Source of the DNA: Amycolatopsis sp. EV170708-02-1
GTDB taxonomy: Bacteria; Actinomycetota; Actinomycetes; Mycobacteriales; Pseudonocardiaceae
Assembly (NCBI RefSeq): GCF_022479115.1
Contig: NZ_CP092497.1
Location: forward strand, 8,742,001-8,806,000
Direction: 5' to 3'
Length of the DNA stretch: 64,000 nucleotides
The first letter of the stretch is position 1. Every line of letters begins with the position of its first letter. The position numbers and the translations under genes are program-made. Under the pieces are notes generated by a model that worked only from the letters and a program-made list of their open reading frames with translations, ran no database searches and was not told where the DNA came from. Positions 46,571-54,270 of the stretch are shown here, piece after piece.

Positions 46571-47460
46571 GCCTTCCAGTTCCGCATCGCCGCGAACCCC
46601 TCGCGCAGCCGCTGGAGCTTGCGGCTGCGGTACGGGTCCTCGCCGTCGTCGAGCCGCCACCGCTCCTCGACGCCGGCGCGGAACACCGCGAGCCCCTCGA
46701 AACCGAGGCCCGCGGTGAAGTCCGCGATGTTCACGTCGACCCGGCCGGAACCGTCGAGATCCAGCCGTAGCAACCATTCCGCGAGTTCCTTGGGCTCCGG
46801 CGGCGAGTCCGCGCAGGCCTCCGCGTACAACGCGAGCGCGCCCTGCACCTCGGAGCCGAGCGCGCCGAAGGAGTCTTCGACGAAGTCCAGCGCCTCCACC
46901 ACCAGCTCGATGACGCGGCACAGCAGCGGCCCGTCCATGAGTTCCCTGGCGGTGGCGAGCACCTCGCGCACCTTCTCGGTGTACGCGACCGTGCCCTGGA
47001 AGCCGACGAAACCGCGCAACCGCAACGTTCCCTCGACGTGCCGGCGCAACGCGCCGAGGTCTTCGCGACCGGCCTTGAGCGAGAGTTTGCGGAACAGGAC
47101 CGGGTCCTCGTTCGCGTGCCCGACGAGCAGTTCGATCAGCTCGTCGCGGTCCAGCGTCTCGACGTACCCGCGGATGTCGGCCGCGCCGCCGTCCGCCACT
47201 CCTTCGAGGACCAGCAGCCCGACGGCCACGCAATGCTTGCAGAAGAAGCCGTCCGCCGCGTGCGGGCAGGAGCACTCGCCGACCAGCTCGCCGTCGACGT
47301 TGCGCAACCGGACCGTGTACCGGTCGGTGCCGCTGACCACCGCCGTCACCCCGCCCGCGACGTCGTCCAGCGTCTCGACCGACTCCAGGTACTTGGCTCC
47401 GCGCGCGAAGGAGACGTCGCCTGCCTGCCTGCGGAGTTCGTCCTCGCTGAACCACGTCAC
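46567..47460 (-). CDS. SWIM zinc-finger protein
   Basis: 297 residues from GTG 47460. The SWIM finger lies near residues 60-78 (GECSCPHAADGFFCKHCVAV, pattern CxC-n-CxH). The start WFSEDELRRQAGDVSFARGA and VSGTDRYTVRLRN belong to the same domain. The rest is helical (DELIELLVGHANEDPVLFRK; EPKELAEWLLRLDLDGSGRV), as in bacterial SWIM proteins of unknown role, some linked to helicases. It begins 5 bp after the SDR stop, so it is an operon partner. Its stop codon lies in the terminal repeat of the MITE-like element. Confidence 0.85.
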   Translation of the reverse strand: MTWFSEDELRRQAGDVSFARGAKYLESVETLDDVAGGVTAVVSGTDRYTVRLRNVDGELVGECSCPHAADGFFCKHCVAVGLLVLEGVADGGAADIRGYVETLDRDELIELLVGHANEDPVLFRKLSLKAGREDLGALRRHVEGTLRLRGFVGFQGTVAYTEKVREVLATARELMDGPLLCRVIELVVEALDFVEDSFGALGSEVQGALALYAEACADSPPEPKELAEWLLRLDLDGSGRVDVNIADFTAGLGFEGLAVFRAGVEERWRLDDGEDPYRSRKLQRLREGFAAMRNWKA

Positions 47461-47464
47461 CGGC

Positions 47465-48139
47465 CTATTCTGCGCCTCGCGCCGGAGGACCGAGGAACAA
47501 CCCACCGCTCGCGTCGAGGACCTGCCCGGTCACCCACCGGGCGTCGTCGGAGACGAGGAACGCGACGACGTCCGCGATGTCCTCCGCGGTACCGAGCCTC
47601 CGGTGCGCGGTGAGGCTCGCGATCGCGGTTGTCAACTCGGGCGTGAAGATCTGGCCGTTGTCCGCGGTCCTGGTGGCGCCCGGCGCGACGACGTTGACCG
47701 TGATGCCGCGGGGTCCGAGCTGGTGGGCGAGGGTGCGGCTCATCGTTTCGAGCGCTCCCTTGGTCATCGCGAAGGACGTTTGTGCCGGGTTGGCCATCCT
47801 GGTGGCGACCGACGAGACGTTGACGATGCGGCCGCCGTCGTTCAGCGGCGCCCGCTGGATGAGGAAGTACGGCGCCTTCACGTTCACCGCCATCAGGTGG
47901 TCGAAGCTTTCGGGCGTGTCGGTCTCGATCGGCCCACGCGGCGCGGCGGCCGCGTTGTTGACCAGGATGTCCAGGCTGTCGATGCCCTCCAGGGCTTTGT
48001 CGACTCCCTCCATGGTCGACAAGTCGCCCTTGGCGCTGTCATGCCTTCGGACTTCGATGCCGTCCTTCTCCAACCTGCGCGCGATCGCCGCCCCGATCCC
48101 CCGCGACGCCCCGGTCACCAATGCCGTCTTCATGCGCAC
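47465..48139 (-). CDS. SDR-family protein with Phe in place of the catalytic Tyr
   Basis: 224 residues. The NAD(P) motif TALVTGASRGIGAAIARRL, LDILVNNAAAAPRG and GGRIVNVSSVATRMANPAQT are classic SDR. The catalytic YxxxK reads FAMTKGALE: the codon is TTC, so the Tyr is lost while Ser and Lys stay. It may be a non-catalytic binder, a very slow enzyme, or use another residue. It is divergent from a TetR gene with a perfect operator between, so regulation by that repressor is likely. The SWIM-finger gene follows in the operon. Confidence 0.85.
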   Translation of the reverse strand: MRMKTALVTGASRGIGAAIARRLEKDGIEVRRHDSAKGDLSTMEGVDKALEGIDSLDILVNNAAAAPRGPIETDTPESFDHLMAVNVKAPYFLIQRAPLNDGGRIVNVSSVATRMANPAQTSFAMTKGALETMSRTLAHQLGPRGITVNVVAPGATRTADNGQIFTPELTTAIASLTAHRRLGTAEDIADVVAFLVSDDARWVTGQVLDASGGLFLGPPARGAE

Positions 48140-48145
48140 CCCAGA

Positions 48146-48160
48146 TGTTAGTGACTAACA
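48146..48160. promoter_or_regulatory. TetR operator between SDR and TetR genes
   Basis: TGTTAGTGACTAACA is a perfect 15-bp palindrome centred on one G, 7 bp upstream of the SDR start and 20 bp from the divergent TetR start. Size and place suit a TetR-family operator. Confidence 0.8.
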
Positions 48161-48179
48161 CTTTGATAGTGTCTACCAC

Positions 48180-48737
48180 GTGAGCCTCCGAGACCGCCAA
48201 CGCGCCGAAACCCGCCTCGCGGTCCAGACTCACGCCATCCGCCTCTTCACCGACCGCGGCTACGACGCGACCACCGTCGCCGACGTCGCCGCGGCCGCCG
48301 GCGTCTCGGCGATGACGGTCTACCGGCACTTCCCGACGAAGGAGGACCTGGTCCTCTACGACGAATACGACCCCGTGACCGCTTCGGCCGTCGCTGCCGC
48401 GCCTCCTGGCCCCTTGCCCGCGCGGATCGGACACGCGCTCTCGGAGACGGCCGCTCACGGGTCCTCATCGGAGAAGGCGTTCCTGCTGGCGCGGCTGCGG
48501 CTGATGATCTCGGTCCCGGCGCTGCGGGCGCGGCATCTGGACAGCCAGTACGCGACGGCCGATGCGATCGTGGGCGCCCTCGACTGCTCACCCAAGGAGG
48601 AGTTTCGGGTGCGGGCTACGGCTATGGCGTGCCTTGGGGCGGCGCATGTGGCGCTGCTTCGGTGGGCGGAGACGGATGGGGAGGCGGATCTGGCGGGTTT
48701 GATCCGCGAGGCGCTGACCAGCGCTTTTGGGACTTGA
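48180..48737 (+). CDS. TetR-family regulator
   Basis: 185 residues, GTG start. The helix-turn-helix (RLAVQTHAIRLFTDRGYDAT, TVADVAAAAGVSAMTVYRHF, PTKEDLVLYDEYDP) is typical of the MftR-like group. The C-terminal half (EKAFLLARLRLMISVPALRA; ATAMACLGAAHVALLRWAET) is a normal ligand domain. It likely represses itself and the divergent SDR/SWIM operon. Its end meets the island with the SRA-HNH nuclease head on. Confidence 0.9.
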   Translation: MSLRDRQRAETRLAVQTHAIRLFTDRGYDATTVADVAAAAGVSAMTVYRHFPTKEDLVLYDEYDPVTASAVAAAPPGPLPARIGHALSETAAHGSSSEKAFLLARLRLMISVPALRARHLDSQYATADAIVGALDCSPKEEFRVRATAMACLGAAHVALLRWAETDGEADLAGLIREALTSAFGT

Positions 48738-48739
48738 TC

Positions 48740-49915
48740 TTAAGTGTAGTGCTCTCGATGGTAATCGAGATGATCCTTATCAATGTGGTGATCTACATGC
48801 TGGCGAAGCTCGCTTACCACCTCGCCATGCACGACCACCTTCATATCCTCACTAATCACCATGGCCCCATAATCAAACAGCACATGGCAATTAGGGCATA
48901 GACAAAGGACGTTCGAGTAGACATCTGGACCATTATGCGGACGCCCAAGGCCGCGAATATGAGCTCCTTCAGAATAGGCTTTGTCGCCAATTCTCAGTCG
49001 AACCCCACAAGTTTGACACACGTCGTTATGCACTTGCTTCACATAGTTGACCACCTGAGTGGACCTAATCAAGCGCTGGACCTTGGCCGCCACTCGGACA
49101 GGAGCGTCGTTGCCTGCGGGAATCGGCAGCAACGCCTGAGTTTGTGGCTCAACAGCCACCACGGCCTCGGCCACCAGCTTGATCATGCGAAACTGGCAAA
49201 CCGTGAAGCCATCCGCGCCAGCCTGAAGCCACACCTCGGCAACCCGGTAGAGGCCGTCATAGCGAAGACCTGAATCTGGCGCATAGGAGTTTTTCTTGTC
49301 AGCCCCACGAATTACCCGAACAGGCTCACCAGTCACACTGCTTTTCACCAAGGCAGCGTTTCCACTGGCCTTGAAACTTTGATCTTCAATTTGCTTGCCC
49401 GACGGACCACGTCCACCATGGCCGGTATAGATGATTTCGTCACCAAAGTCTTTGTCGTCCGAGTACCCGCCAGAGACAACGATCGACTTCGCCCCAGTTT
49501 CGCCAGTTCCAGAAATACCAGCCTGCAGCTGCCTGTGGACTCCGCGATCGAAAGCGTCTCGCCTGTTGACGAAGGTGGTCCCCTCAGGGATACCAGGGAT
49601 CTCCCCGAATCCTTCTCCGCCGACAGCTAGCCGGTGAGTTTCGACGTTCCTAAACTCGAACCCGAGACGCCCCAGGCAGGCAACTAGCTTTTCTTCTGCC
49701 GCCCCAAAATCAGCCGCACCAAGCTCCGCACCGACCGTCGAGCGGTGCGCGGACACCACGAGCGCCTTCGCGTCGTAGTCCGCCCCCTCGTGCATCACTA
49801 CGTAGCGAGATGCACGCGTCACACCCTGCAGACGCCTGAAGCGCTCGGCGCCGACGTTGTCGTGCTCAGCGATCGCCGCAAGCACCGCTTCTCGAGAGAT
49901 GTCTTTCAAGCCCAC
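48740..49915 (-). CDS. ScoMcrA-like type IV restriction endonuclease (SRA + HNH)
   Basis: 391 residues. An N-terminal head of about 85 residues (LKDISREAVLAAIAEHDNVG; FGAAEEKLVACLGRLGFEF) is shared with the second nuclease of this island. An SRA/YDG domain follows at about 105-260 (GTTFVNRRDAFDRGVHRQLQ; GDEIIYTGHGGRGPSGKQIE; LRYDGLYRVAEVW), which flips out 5-methyl- or hydroxymethyl-cytosine. A C-terminal HNH domain has the zinc and catalytic residues (CQTCGVRLRIGD; EGAHIRGLGRPHNGPD; NVLCLCPNCHVLFDYGAMV). The order SRA-HNH is that of ScoMcrA from Streptomyces, which cuts modified DNA. The region is lower in GC than its surroundings, a sign of transfer. No strong ribosome site at the GTG start. 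Confidence 0.85.
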   Translation of the reverse strand: MGLKDISREAVLAAIAEHDNVGAERFRRLQGVTRASRYVVMHEGADYDAKALVVSAHRSTVGAELGAADFGAAEEKLVACLGRLGFEFRNVETHRLAVGGEGFGEIPGIPEGTTFVNRRDAFDRGVHRQLQAGISGTGETGAKSIVVSGGYSDDKDFGDEIIYTGHGGRGPSGKQIEDQSFKASGNAALVKSSVTGEPVRVIRGADKKNSYAPDSGLRYDGLYRVAEVWLQAGADGFTVCQFRMIKLVAEAVVAVEPQTQALLPIPAGNDAPVRVAAKVQRLIRSTQVVNYVKQVHNDVCQTCGVRLRIGDKAYSEGAHIRGLGRPHNGPDVYSNVLCLCPNCHVLFDYGAMVISEDMKVVVHGEVVSELRQHVDHHIDKDHLDYHREHYT

Positions 49916-50274
49916 AACAAGACGCTAGGCCAACTTGCGGCAGCGCAACACCCTCAACCAGACGAACATCAACTTTGTCTTCGCCTCGCGACTACACGCT
50001 CTCGCCACAGGTCCACGCCCGCTACTTGAAGAACGAGATCGATAAATAGCATTGCGCTACGTTGACTCATCAGCCATAGTTAGAGCACTCGACCAATCCC
50101 AGGAGCAGTCATGATGAACATGAACGAGCGAAAGGCGCAGCGCCGGCATTCGACCGTCGCGCCCATCGCCGCATGTCCGTCGCCCTGCTCCTGGCGACGT
50201 TCATGCCGGGCTGACCAGCGGATTCTGGTCGACAAGGGCTCCCCATCATGACGCCATAGCGCGTGTGATGCCAG
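49916..50274. other. Non-coding stretch between nuclease and tRNA array
   Basis: About 360 bp with lower GC than the chromosome around it. A 48-codon frame starts at ATG 50112 after AGGAGCAG, but it has no signal, family or codon bias to support a gene. It probably contains the promoters of the divergent nuclease and of the tRNA array. Confidence 0.35.
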
Positions 50275-50316
50275 GGAGCCGCCCATCGGGAAACCGATCC
50301 GGGCGGCTTCTCTTTT
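50275..50316 (+). terminator. Strong hairpin ahead of the tRNA array
   Basis: AGCCGCCC (50277-50284) pairs with GGGCGGCT (50301-50308) with an inner ATCGG-GAAA-CCGAT stem and GAAA tetraloop, followed by TCTCTTTTG. It would end plus-strand transcripts entering the tRNA array from the left, although no gene is evident before it; a leader or remnant transcript is possible. Confidence 0.7.
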
Positions 50317-50338
50317 GCTGCGCAAAAAGCAATTCCCT

Positions 50339-50407
50339 ATCGGCGAGCTTGGGAAGCGGAACGGCCTCCAAAACCGTATCCAGGGGGTTCGACTCCTCCC
50401 GCCGGTG
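50339..50407 (+). tRNA. tRNA-Trp-like gene (CCA anticodon), irregular D-arm
   Basis: Acceptor ATCGGCG pairs with CGCCGGT (one wobble); T-arm GGGGG-TTCGACT-CCTCC; anticodon loop CTCCAAA gives CCA (Trp), with a C-A mismatch closing the stem. The D-region of 15 nt cannot form the usual D-stem with a GG loop. At 69 nt it is short. Either a degenerate or phage-type tRNA, or a pseudogene. It begins the array. Confidence 0.5.
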
Positions 50408-50528
50408 CTCGACGCTGCCTAGTCAGTGCGAACGTTGATAACAGAAGACTTTTCCCAAAGCTTGTCCCCGTCGCCGAAAGAGGCAGCCAGGACGAGCGCC
50501 GGTGGAGGCGTGCACTCGTCTCCACCTC

Positions 50529-50602
50529 GCCCCTGTAGCTCAGGTGGACAGAGCGCCGCACTACGAATGCGGAGGTCCCAGGTTCAAGTCCTGGCAGGGG
50601 TA
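50529..50602 (+). tRNA. tRNA-Arg (anticodon ACG), island copy
   Basis: Canonical fold: GCCCCTG/CAGGGGT acceptor, GCTC/GAGC D-stem, CCGCA-CTACGAA-TGCGG anticodon arm (ACG), CCAGG-TTCAAGT-CCTGG T-arm, discriminator A, no encoded CCA. It differs from the chromosomal tRNA-Arg(ACG) at 52325-52398, so it is imported rather than a local duplicate. Confidence 0.9.
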
Positions 50603-50637
50603 CTGGTCGGCGTATCGGAGGGGGATACGCCGGTCGA

Positions 50638-50711
50638 CGGATGCGAGGGGCACTGGCGACCCCGCCTGATTTGGGATCAGGAGTCACCGCGTTCGACTCG
50701 CGGGCGTCCGA
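50638..50711 (+). tRNA. tRNA-Pro (anticodon TGG)
   Basis: CGGATGC/GCGTCCG acceptor, GGGG/CCCC D-stem, CCTGA-TTTGGGA-TCAGG anticodon arm (TGG), CCGCG-TTCGACT-CGCGG T-arm, discriminator A, no CCA. Third member of the array, 35 bp after tRNA-Arg. Confidence 0.88.
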
Positions 50712-50727
50712 CGAGACAGTGCGGCAA

Positions 50728-50816
50728 GGAGGATTGGCCGAGCCTGGTAAGGCAACCGTCCCGAAAACGGTAGTCGGCGTGAGAGCGTCGCGCAGGTTCG
50801 AATCCTGCATCCTCCG
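50728..50816 (+). tRNA. tRNA-Ser (anticodon CGA), unusual C33
   Basis: GGAGGAT/ATCCTCC acceptor with discriminator G, GCC/GGC D-stem, ACCGT-CCCGAAA-ACGGT anticodon arm (CGA), long variable arm and GCAGG-TTCGAAT-CCTGC T-arm. Position 33 is C in place of the almost universal U, which should affect decoding. Confidence 0.85.
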
Positions 50817-50819
50817 CAA

Positions 50820-50891
50820 GCCCTCGTGGTCCAACGGATACGACGCCGGCGTCCGAAGCCGGGAACGCAGGTTCGACTCCTGCCGAGGGCA
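50820..50891 (+). tRNA. tRNA-Arg (anticodon CCG)
   Basis: GCCCTCG/CGAGGGC acceptor, GTCC/CGAC-type D-stem, CCGGC-GTCCGAA-GCCGG anticodon arm (CCG), GCAGG-TTCGACT-CCTGC T-arm, discriminator A. Only 3 bp separate it from tRNA-Ser, as in processed tandem arrays. Confidence 0.9.
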
Positions 50892-50906
50892 CGATGACCT
50901 GCACTT

Positions 50907-50978
50907 GGCCCACTTCACGACGGTCGTGCGGCGGCTTGCAAAGCCGTTGGACTCCGGGTTCGACTCCCGGGTGGGTCT
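50907..50978 (+). tRNA. tRNA-Cys (anticodon GCA)
   Basis: GGCCCAC/GTGGGTC acceptor (one wobble), CAC/GTG D-stem, GCGGC-TTGCAAA-GCCGT anticodon arm (GCA), CCGGG-TTCGACT-CCCGG T-arm, discriminator T. Last tRNA of the array, 110 bp before the second nuclease gene. Confidence 0.88.
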
Positions 50979-51087
50979 CCGCCGCAGAGTGACCACCTCG
51001 CGACACAGTTGCGTAGGTGGCAACAGAGTTCCACCGCCGCAAGCTCCTGCGCTACATTCGGACGTACGTTCGATTGGGGGTAGCTAG

Positions 51088-52254
51088 GTGTCTTTGAAGG
51101 AGCTCACGAGTCGCGACGCGGTGCTCAAGGCAGTACATCAGTGCGATGTCATCGACCCAGGAGCGCTCGGAGCCGGGTTCACTCGTGCCTTCGTCCTCGA
51201 ACTCGACGGCAAGTACTACCACGCCGAGAGAGTCGCCAGTCTCGCATACACCGTTCAGTACCCAGACCGCGACGAACTCCCCGTCTCCGATCTCACCGGA
51301 GAAGCCGCAGCACGCCGCCTCAGTCGGCTTGGCTTCGCAAGCTCCACAACGGCCCGGTTATGGCCTCCACTACTGGGGGCGGAGTACCCCAACCGAACCG
51401 CCATCCGGAACACCTTTGGTGGCAACGGGGTCGCCGGGATCACCACGTTTCTTGGCGACAGTGTCCTCAACATCTTCTCTGACGAAGAGGGTCCATACGC
51501 CGACGAACCACCAGACGCAGTAAACCCCTTTGAGTACCGCGGCGAGGGGCGCGCTGGCCATCAGAAGCTGTTACGGGGGAACAAGGCACTCGACAGCGCT
51601 CGCAAGAATCGCGAGGCGGTGCGGTATTGGTACCGACCGGCCGGCGGCACCTTCAAGTTCACCACGTGGGTGGCAATCCTTAGCCGAGCGCAGGTGTGGT
51701 CACCTGACGACAACAAGCAACTCCGCCTCGAGTACGCGTTCCAGGTGATGGCAGTCCCCGGTCCCAAGCTAGACACTTGGCCGGCTCAGGTACGAAAGCT
51801 CATCGACAGCGGAGACATCAAGGACACACCTCCGCCGCAGCCGCCAGACAAGAACGCCACAAGCGGTCAGCGCAAGAAGACCTACCAGGACTACCTTCGC
51901 CTTATCGACAAGCCATCAAACGCTGGTCGCGGTGGACGTAAGCCGACTAAGGGAAGCCGGAATCTCTATCCTCGCAGCCGCAGCGTGCGAGATGCGGTGC
52001 TCATCCGCGCGGACGGCGACTGCGAGAACGACAAGTGCACAGGCATGCCCTTCGACACCGCACCTGGTGGCGAGTCCATCCTCGAAGTGGACCACGTCGA
52101 CGATCTCGCACTCAACGGGCTTGATCACCCATCCGTCATGATCGCGCTGTGTCCTAACTGCCATGCGGCAAAAACCCGCGGGGGTAACCGCGCGGCCATC
52201 AAGCGCTATTTCCGCGCCAGGGCTGCCGAACTCCACCGTAAGGCCAACCAGTAA
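51088..52254 (+). CDS. ScoMcrA-like HNH endonuclease without a recognised SRA domain
   Basis: 388 residues from GTG 51088, after a GGGGG site. The head (LKELTSRDAVLKAVHQCDVI; GEAAARRLSRLGFAS) matches that of the SRA-HNH protein on the other side of the tRNA array. The centre (TAIRNTFGGNGVAGITTFLG; YADEPPDAVNPFEYRGEGRA; GTFKFTTWVAILSRAQVW) looks like another target-recognition domain in place of the SRA. The HNH end carries VRDAVLIRADGDCENDKCTG, SILEVDHVDDLALNGLDHPS and IALCPNCHAAKTRGGNRAA, with catalytic His and zinc cysteines. Likely a restriction enzyme against phage or modified DNA. GC is below the chromosome's. Confidence 0.85.
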   Translation: MSLKELTSRDAVLKAVHQCDVIDPGALGAGFTRAFVLELDGKYYHAERVASLAYTVQYPDRDELPVSDLTGEAAARRLSRLGFASSTTARLWPPLLGAEYPNRTAIRNTFGGNGVAGITTFLGDSVLNIFSDEEGPYADEPPDAVNPFEYRGEGRAGHQKLLRGNKALDSARKNREAVRYWYRPAGGTFKFTTWVAILSRAQVWSPDDNKQLRLEYAFQVMAVPGPKLDTWPAQVRKLIDSGDIKDTPPPQPPDKNATSGQRKKTYQDYLRLIDKPSNAGRGGRKPTKGSRNLYPRSRSVRDAVLIRADGDCENDKCTGMPFDTAPGGESILEVDHVDDLALNGLDHPSVMIALCPNCHAAKTRGGNRAAIKRYFRARAAELHRKANQ

Positions 52255-52271
52255 CACTCCACACAGGACAG

Positions 52272-52304
52272 ACAAAAAGGCCCTCCCGCGAACGGGAGGG
52301 CCTT
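52272..52304 (-). terminator. Terminator of the tRNA-Ser/tRNA-Arg unit
   Basis: AAGGCCCTCCC (52277-52287) pairs with GGGAGGGCCTT (52294-52304) around a 6-nt loop. On the minus strand it is followed by TTTTTGTCTG. It lies 20 bp past tRNA-Arg and marks the intact end of the host unit next to the island. Confidence 0.88.
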
Positions 52305-52324
52305 AGTGCTGTCTCAACCAGACG

Positions 52325-52398
52325 TGCGCCCGAAGGGATTCGAACCCCTGACCTTCTGATCCGTAGTCAGATGCTCTATCCAGCTGAGCTACGGGCGC
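52325..52398 (-). tRNA. tRNA-Arg (anticodon ACG), chromosomal copy
   Basis: GCGCCCG/CGGGCGC acceptor, GCTC/GAGC D-stem, TCTGA-CTACGGA-TCAGA anticodon arm (ACG), GGG-type T-arm with TTCGAAT, discriminator A. Its 3' end faces the nuclease/tRNA island, a common attachment site in actinomycetes. Confidence 0.93.
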
Positions 52399-52440
52399 TT
52401 GTTCAGTTATCAATCTAGCACCTGCCGGAACAGGCACCAG

Positions 52441-52529
52441 CGGAGGCTCCGGGATTTGAACCCGGGAGGGGGGTTACCCCCAACCGCATTAGCAGTGCGG
52501 CGCCATAGACCAGACTAGGCGAAGCCTCC
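52441..52529 (-). tRNA. tRNA-Ser (anticodon GCT)
   Basis: GGAGGCT/AGCCTCC acceptor with discriminator G, CCGCA-CTGCTAA-TGCGG anticodon arm (GCT), long variable arm with TTGGGGG/CCCCC pairing, CCGGG-TTCAAAT-CCCGG T-arm. Transcribed with the downstream tRNA-Arg. Confidence 0.92.
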
Positions 52530-52557
52530 CAGGCCCAACGACCACTGCTCAAATAGG

Positions 52558-54258
52558 TTACACACCCCCTGGCCCCCCTCGGAAGGCACCCCCCTTAGAC
52601 GCGTTGCAACGCTCTGAGCAGGCCGGATGGGCGTCCGCCGAGGCCTTCGGCTTCGAAGACGGCGACGCCGACTCGGGGAGATCGCGGGCCGCGGGGTAGG
52701 CGAGGTAGCGCGGGACCCAGCGCGGCTGGAACTTCGCGTTGAAGCGGTAGAGGGTCTCGATCTGGATCCAGCGTGAGAAGAATCGCAGTGTCCGGGCGGA
52801 CAGGCGGGCGACGGGGCCGGCGCCGATGCGCTGGCCTTGTTCCAGCACCGCCCGGAAGGCGGCGAAGTTCAGGGAGACGTGCCGGGCGGGGGTCGTCAGG
52901 AGAAGTTCGGAGATCATCAGTTCGTTGACGCCGTTGTCGGCGGTCCGGTCGCGGCGCATGACGTCCAGCGACAGGCCCTTCTCGCCCCAGGGCACGAACT
53001 GGAGGACACCGCGCACCCGGCCGTCGTGTTCGGCGGTCACCAGGACCGAGCCCGGGTCGCCCATGCGGCCGAGGGCCATCGAGAAGCCGCGTTCCGTATC
53101 CGTGCCGCGCCAGGTGGCGGCTAGCGCGCGGAGTTCCTCCAACTCAGCCAAGGGCAGGTCTTCGGCTTTTCGGATGCGTGCGGTGTAGCCGGCGCGCTTC
53201 GTGCGTGAGACGGCTTGGCGGACTCCGCGCATGACGCGGCCTTCGAGGGTGAAGGTGTCGGTGTCGACGACGGCTTCGTCGCCGATCTCCAGCACTTCGA
53301 GCCCGAAGCGCGCCCAGACGGTCGCGCCCAGTTCCGAGCAGCCCATGGTCGCCGGGGTCCAGGCGTACCGGCGGCAGACGTCCAGGTACTCCTCGATCGC
53401 GCCTGGCCACGCTTCCGGGTCACCGAGGGGGTCCGCCGAGCACAGCGCGACCCCGGCGATCACCCGATAGGTCACCGCGGCCTTCCCCGACTTCGAGAAG
53501 ACCACGAACTTGTCCCGGCGCAGCGCGAAGTACCCGAGCGAGTCCCGCTCCCCCAGCAGGCCCCTGAGCCGCTCGACCTCGTCGTCGGTCAGCTCCGGCG
53601 CGGGTTCGGCCGAGCGGAGCAGGAAGTACGCCGCCAGCAGCACCGCGCCGATCCCGAACAGCAGGCCGACCGCGGCCGAAAGGTCTTCCAGCCACAGCGC
53701 GGGGAACGTCACCGGGCCGCTTACGCCGACCAGGGCCAGCGTCGACTGCGCCAGGCGGTCGCCGATACTCCAGGAGCCGAGCGCGACCGACAGCAGCGCG
53801 AAGTTGATCGCGACCCCGGCCACCGTCAGTTGCAGGAAGACCCGGATCGCGCGCCACCGGCCGGTCACCGGATCGGGCAGCGCGATGAAGTGCCGTCGCG
53901 TCGCGATCAGGGCGATCAGCAGCGAGAGCGACACGAGCCCCGCGCCGAGGGTGTGCCGCAGCCCGAGGTGCGACACCGTCAGCAGCGTCGCGGCGGCGAC
54001 CGCCAGCTGCCAGGCCCGGCGCTTCCGCCGTTTGAGACCGGTGGCGAGCAGCATCAGCAGCACGCCGGTGACCAGCGCGACCGTGGCCGCGCCGACCGTG
54101 GCCTCGTGCGGCAGTTCCAGCCAGGTGGCGACGCGTCCGCGCAGGGTGCGCCCGGCCGGGACCAGCACCGAGATCAGGGTCAGCAGCCCGGCCAGCCGCG
54201 TCACCCAGGTGATCACCGCCACCGAAGTGGCGCCCGCCACCCGCCAAGCACCTGCCAA
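52558..54258 (-). CDS. MprF/LysX-like phosphatidylglycerol lysyltransferase (DUF2156)
   Basis: 566 residues. About six membrane helices fill the first 240 residues (SVAVITWVTRLAGLLTLISV; VGAATVALVTGVLLMLLATG; AVGLLFGIGAVLLAAYFLLR). The cytosolic C-terminal domain is of the DUF2156 dual-GNAT type (DSLGYFALRRDKFVVFSKSG; VALCSADPLGDPEAWPGAIE; DVMRRDRTADNGVNELMISE; HVSLNFAAFRAVLEQGQRIG). Such enzymes move lysine (or another residue) from aminoacyl-tRNA to phosphatidylglycerol, lowering the surface charge and protecting from cationic peptides. The start is uncertain (TTG 54258 or GTG 54240). It sits 12 bp after the acetoacetyl-CoA synthetase gene and next to tRNA genes. Confidence 0.85.
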   Translation of the reverse strand: MAGAWRVAGATSVAVITWVTRLAGLLTLISVLVPAGRTLRGRVATWLELPHEATVGAATVALVTGVLLMLLATGLKRRKRRAWQLAVAAATLLTVSHLGLRHTLGAGLVSLSLLIALIATRRHFIALPDPVTGRWRAIRVFLQLTVAGVAINFALLSVALGSWSIGDRLAQSTLALVGVSGPVTFPALWLEDLSAAVGLLFGIGAVLLAAYFLLRSAEPAPELTDDEVERLRGLLGERDSLGYFALRRDKFVVFSKSGKAAVTYRVIAGVALCSADPLGDPEAWPGAIEEYLDVCRRYAWTPATMGCSELGATVWARFGLEVLEIGDEAVVDTDTFTLEGRVMRGVRQAVSRTKRAGYTARIRKAEDLPLAELEELRALAATWRGTDTERGFSMALGRMGDPGSVLVTAEHDGRVRGVLQFVPWGEKGLSLDVMRRDRTADNGVNELMISELLLTTPARHVSLNFAAFRAVLEQGQRIGAGPVARLSARTLRFFSRWIQIETLYRFNAKFQPRWVPRYLAYPAARDLPESASPSSKPKASADAHPACSERCNASKGGAFRGGPGGV

Positions 54259-54270
54259 AACCCGCCCCTG

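Noticed and set aside
50112..50250. Small gene in the gap before the tRNA array
   Set aside because: A start with AGGAG exists, but the peptide is Arg/Cys-rich, has no signal, and its codon use is unlike a gene.
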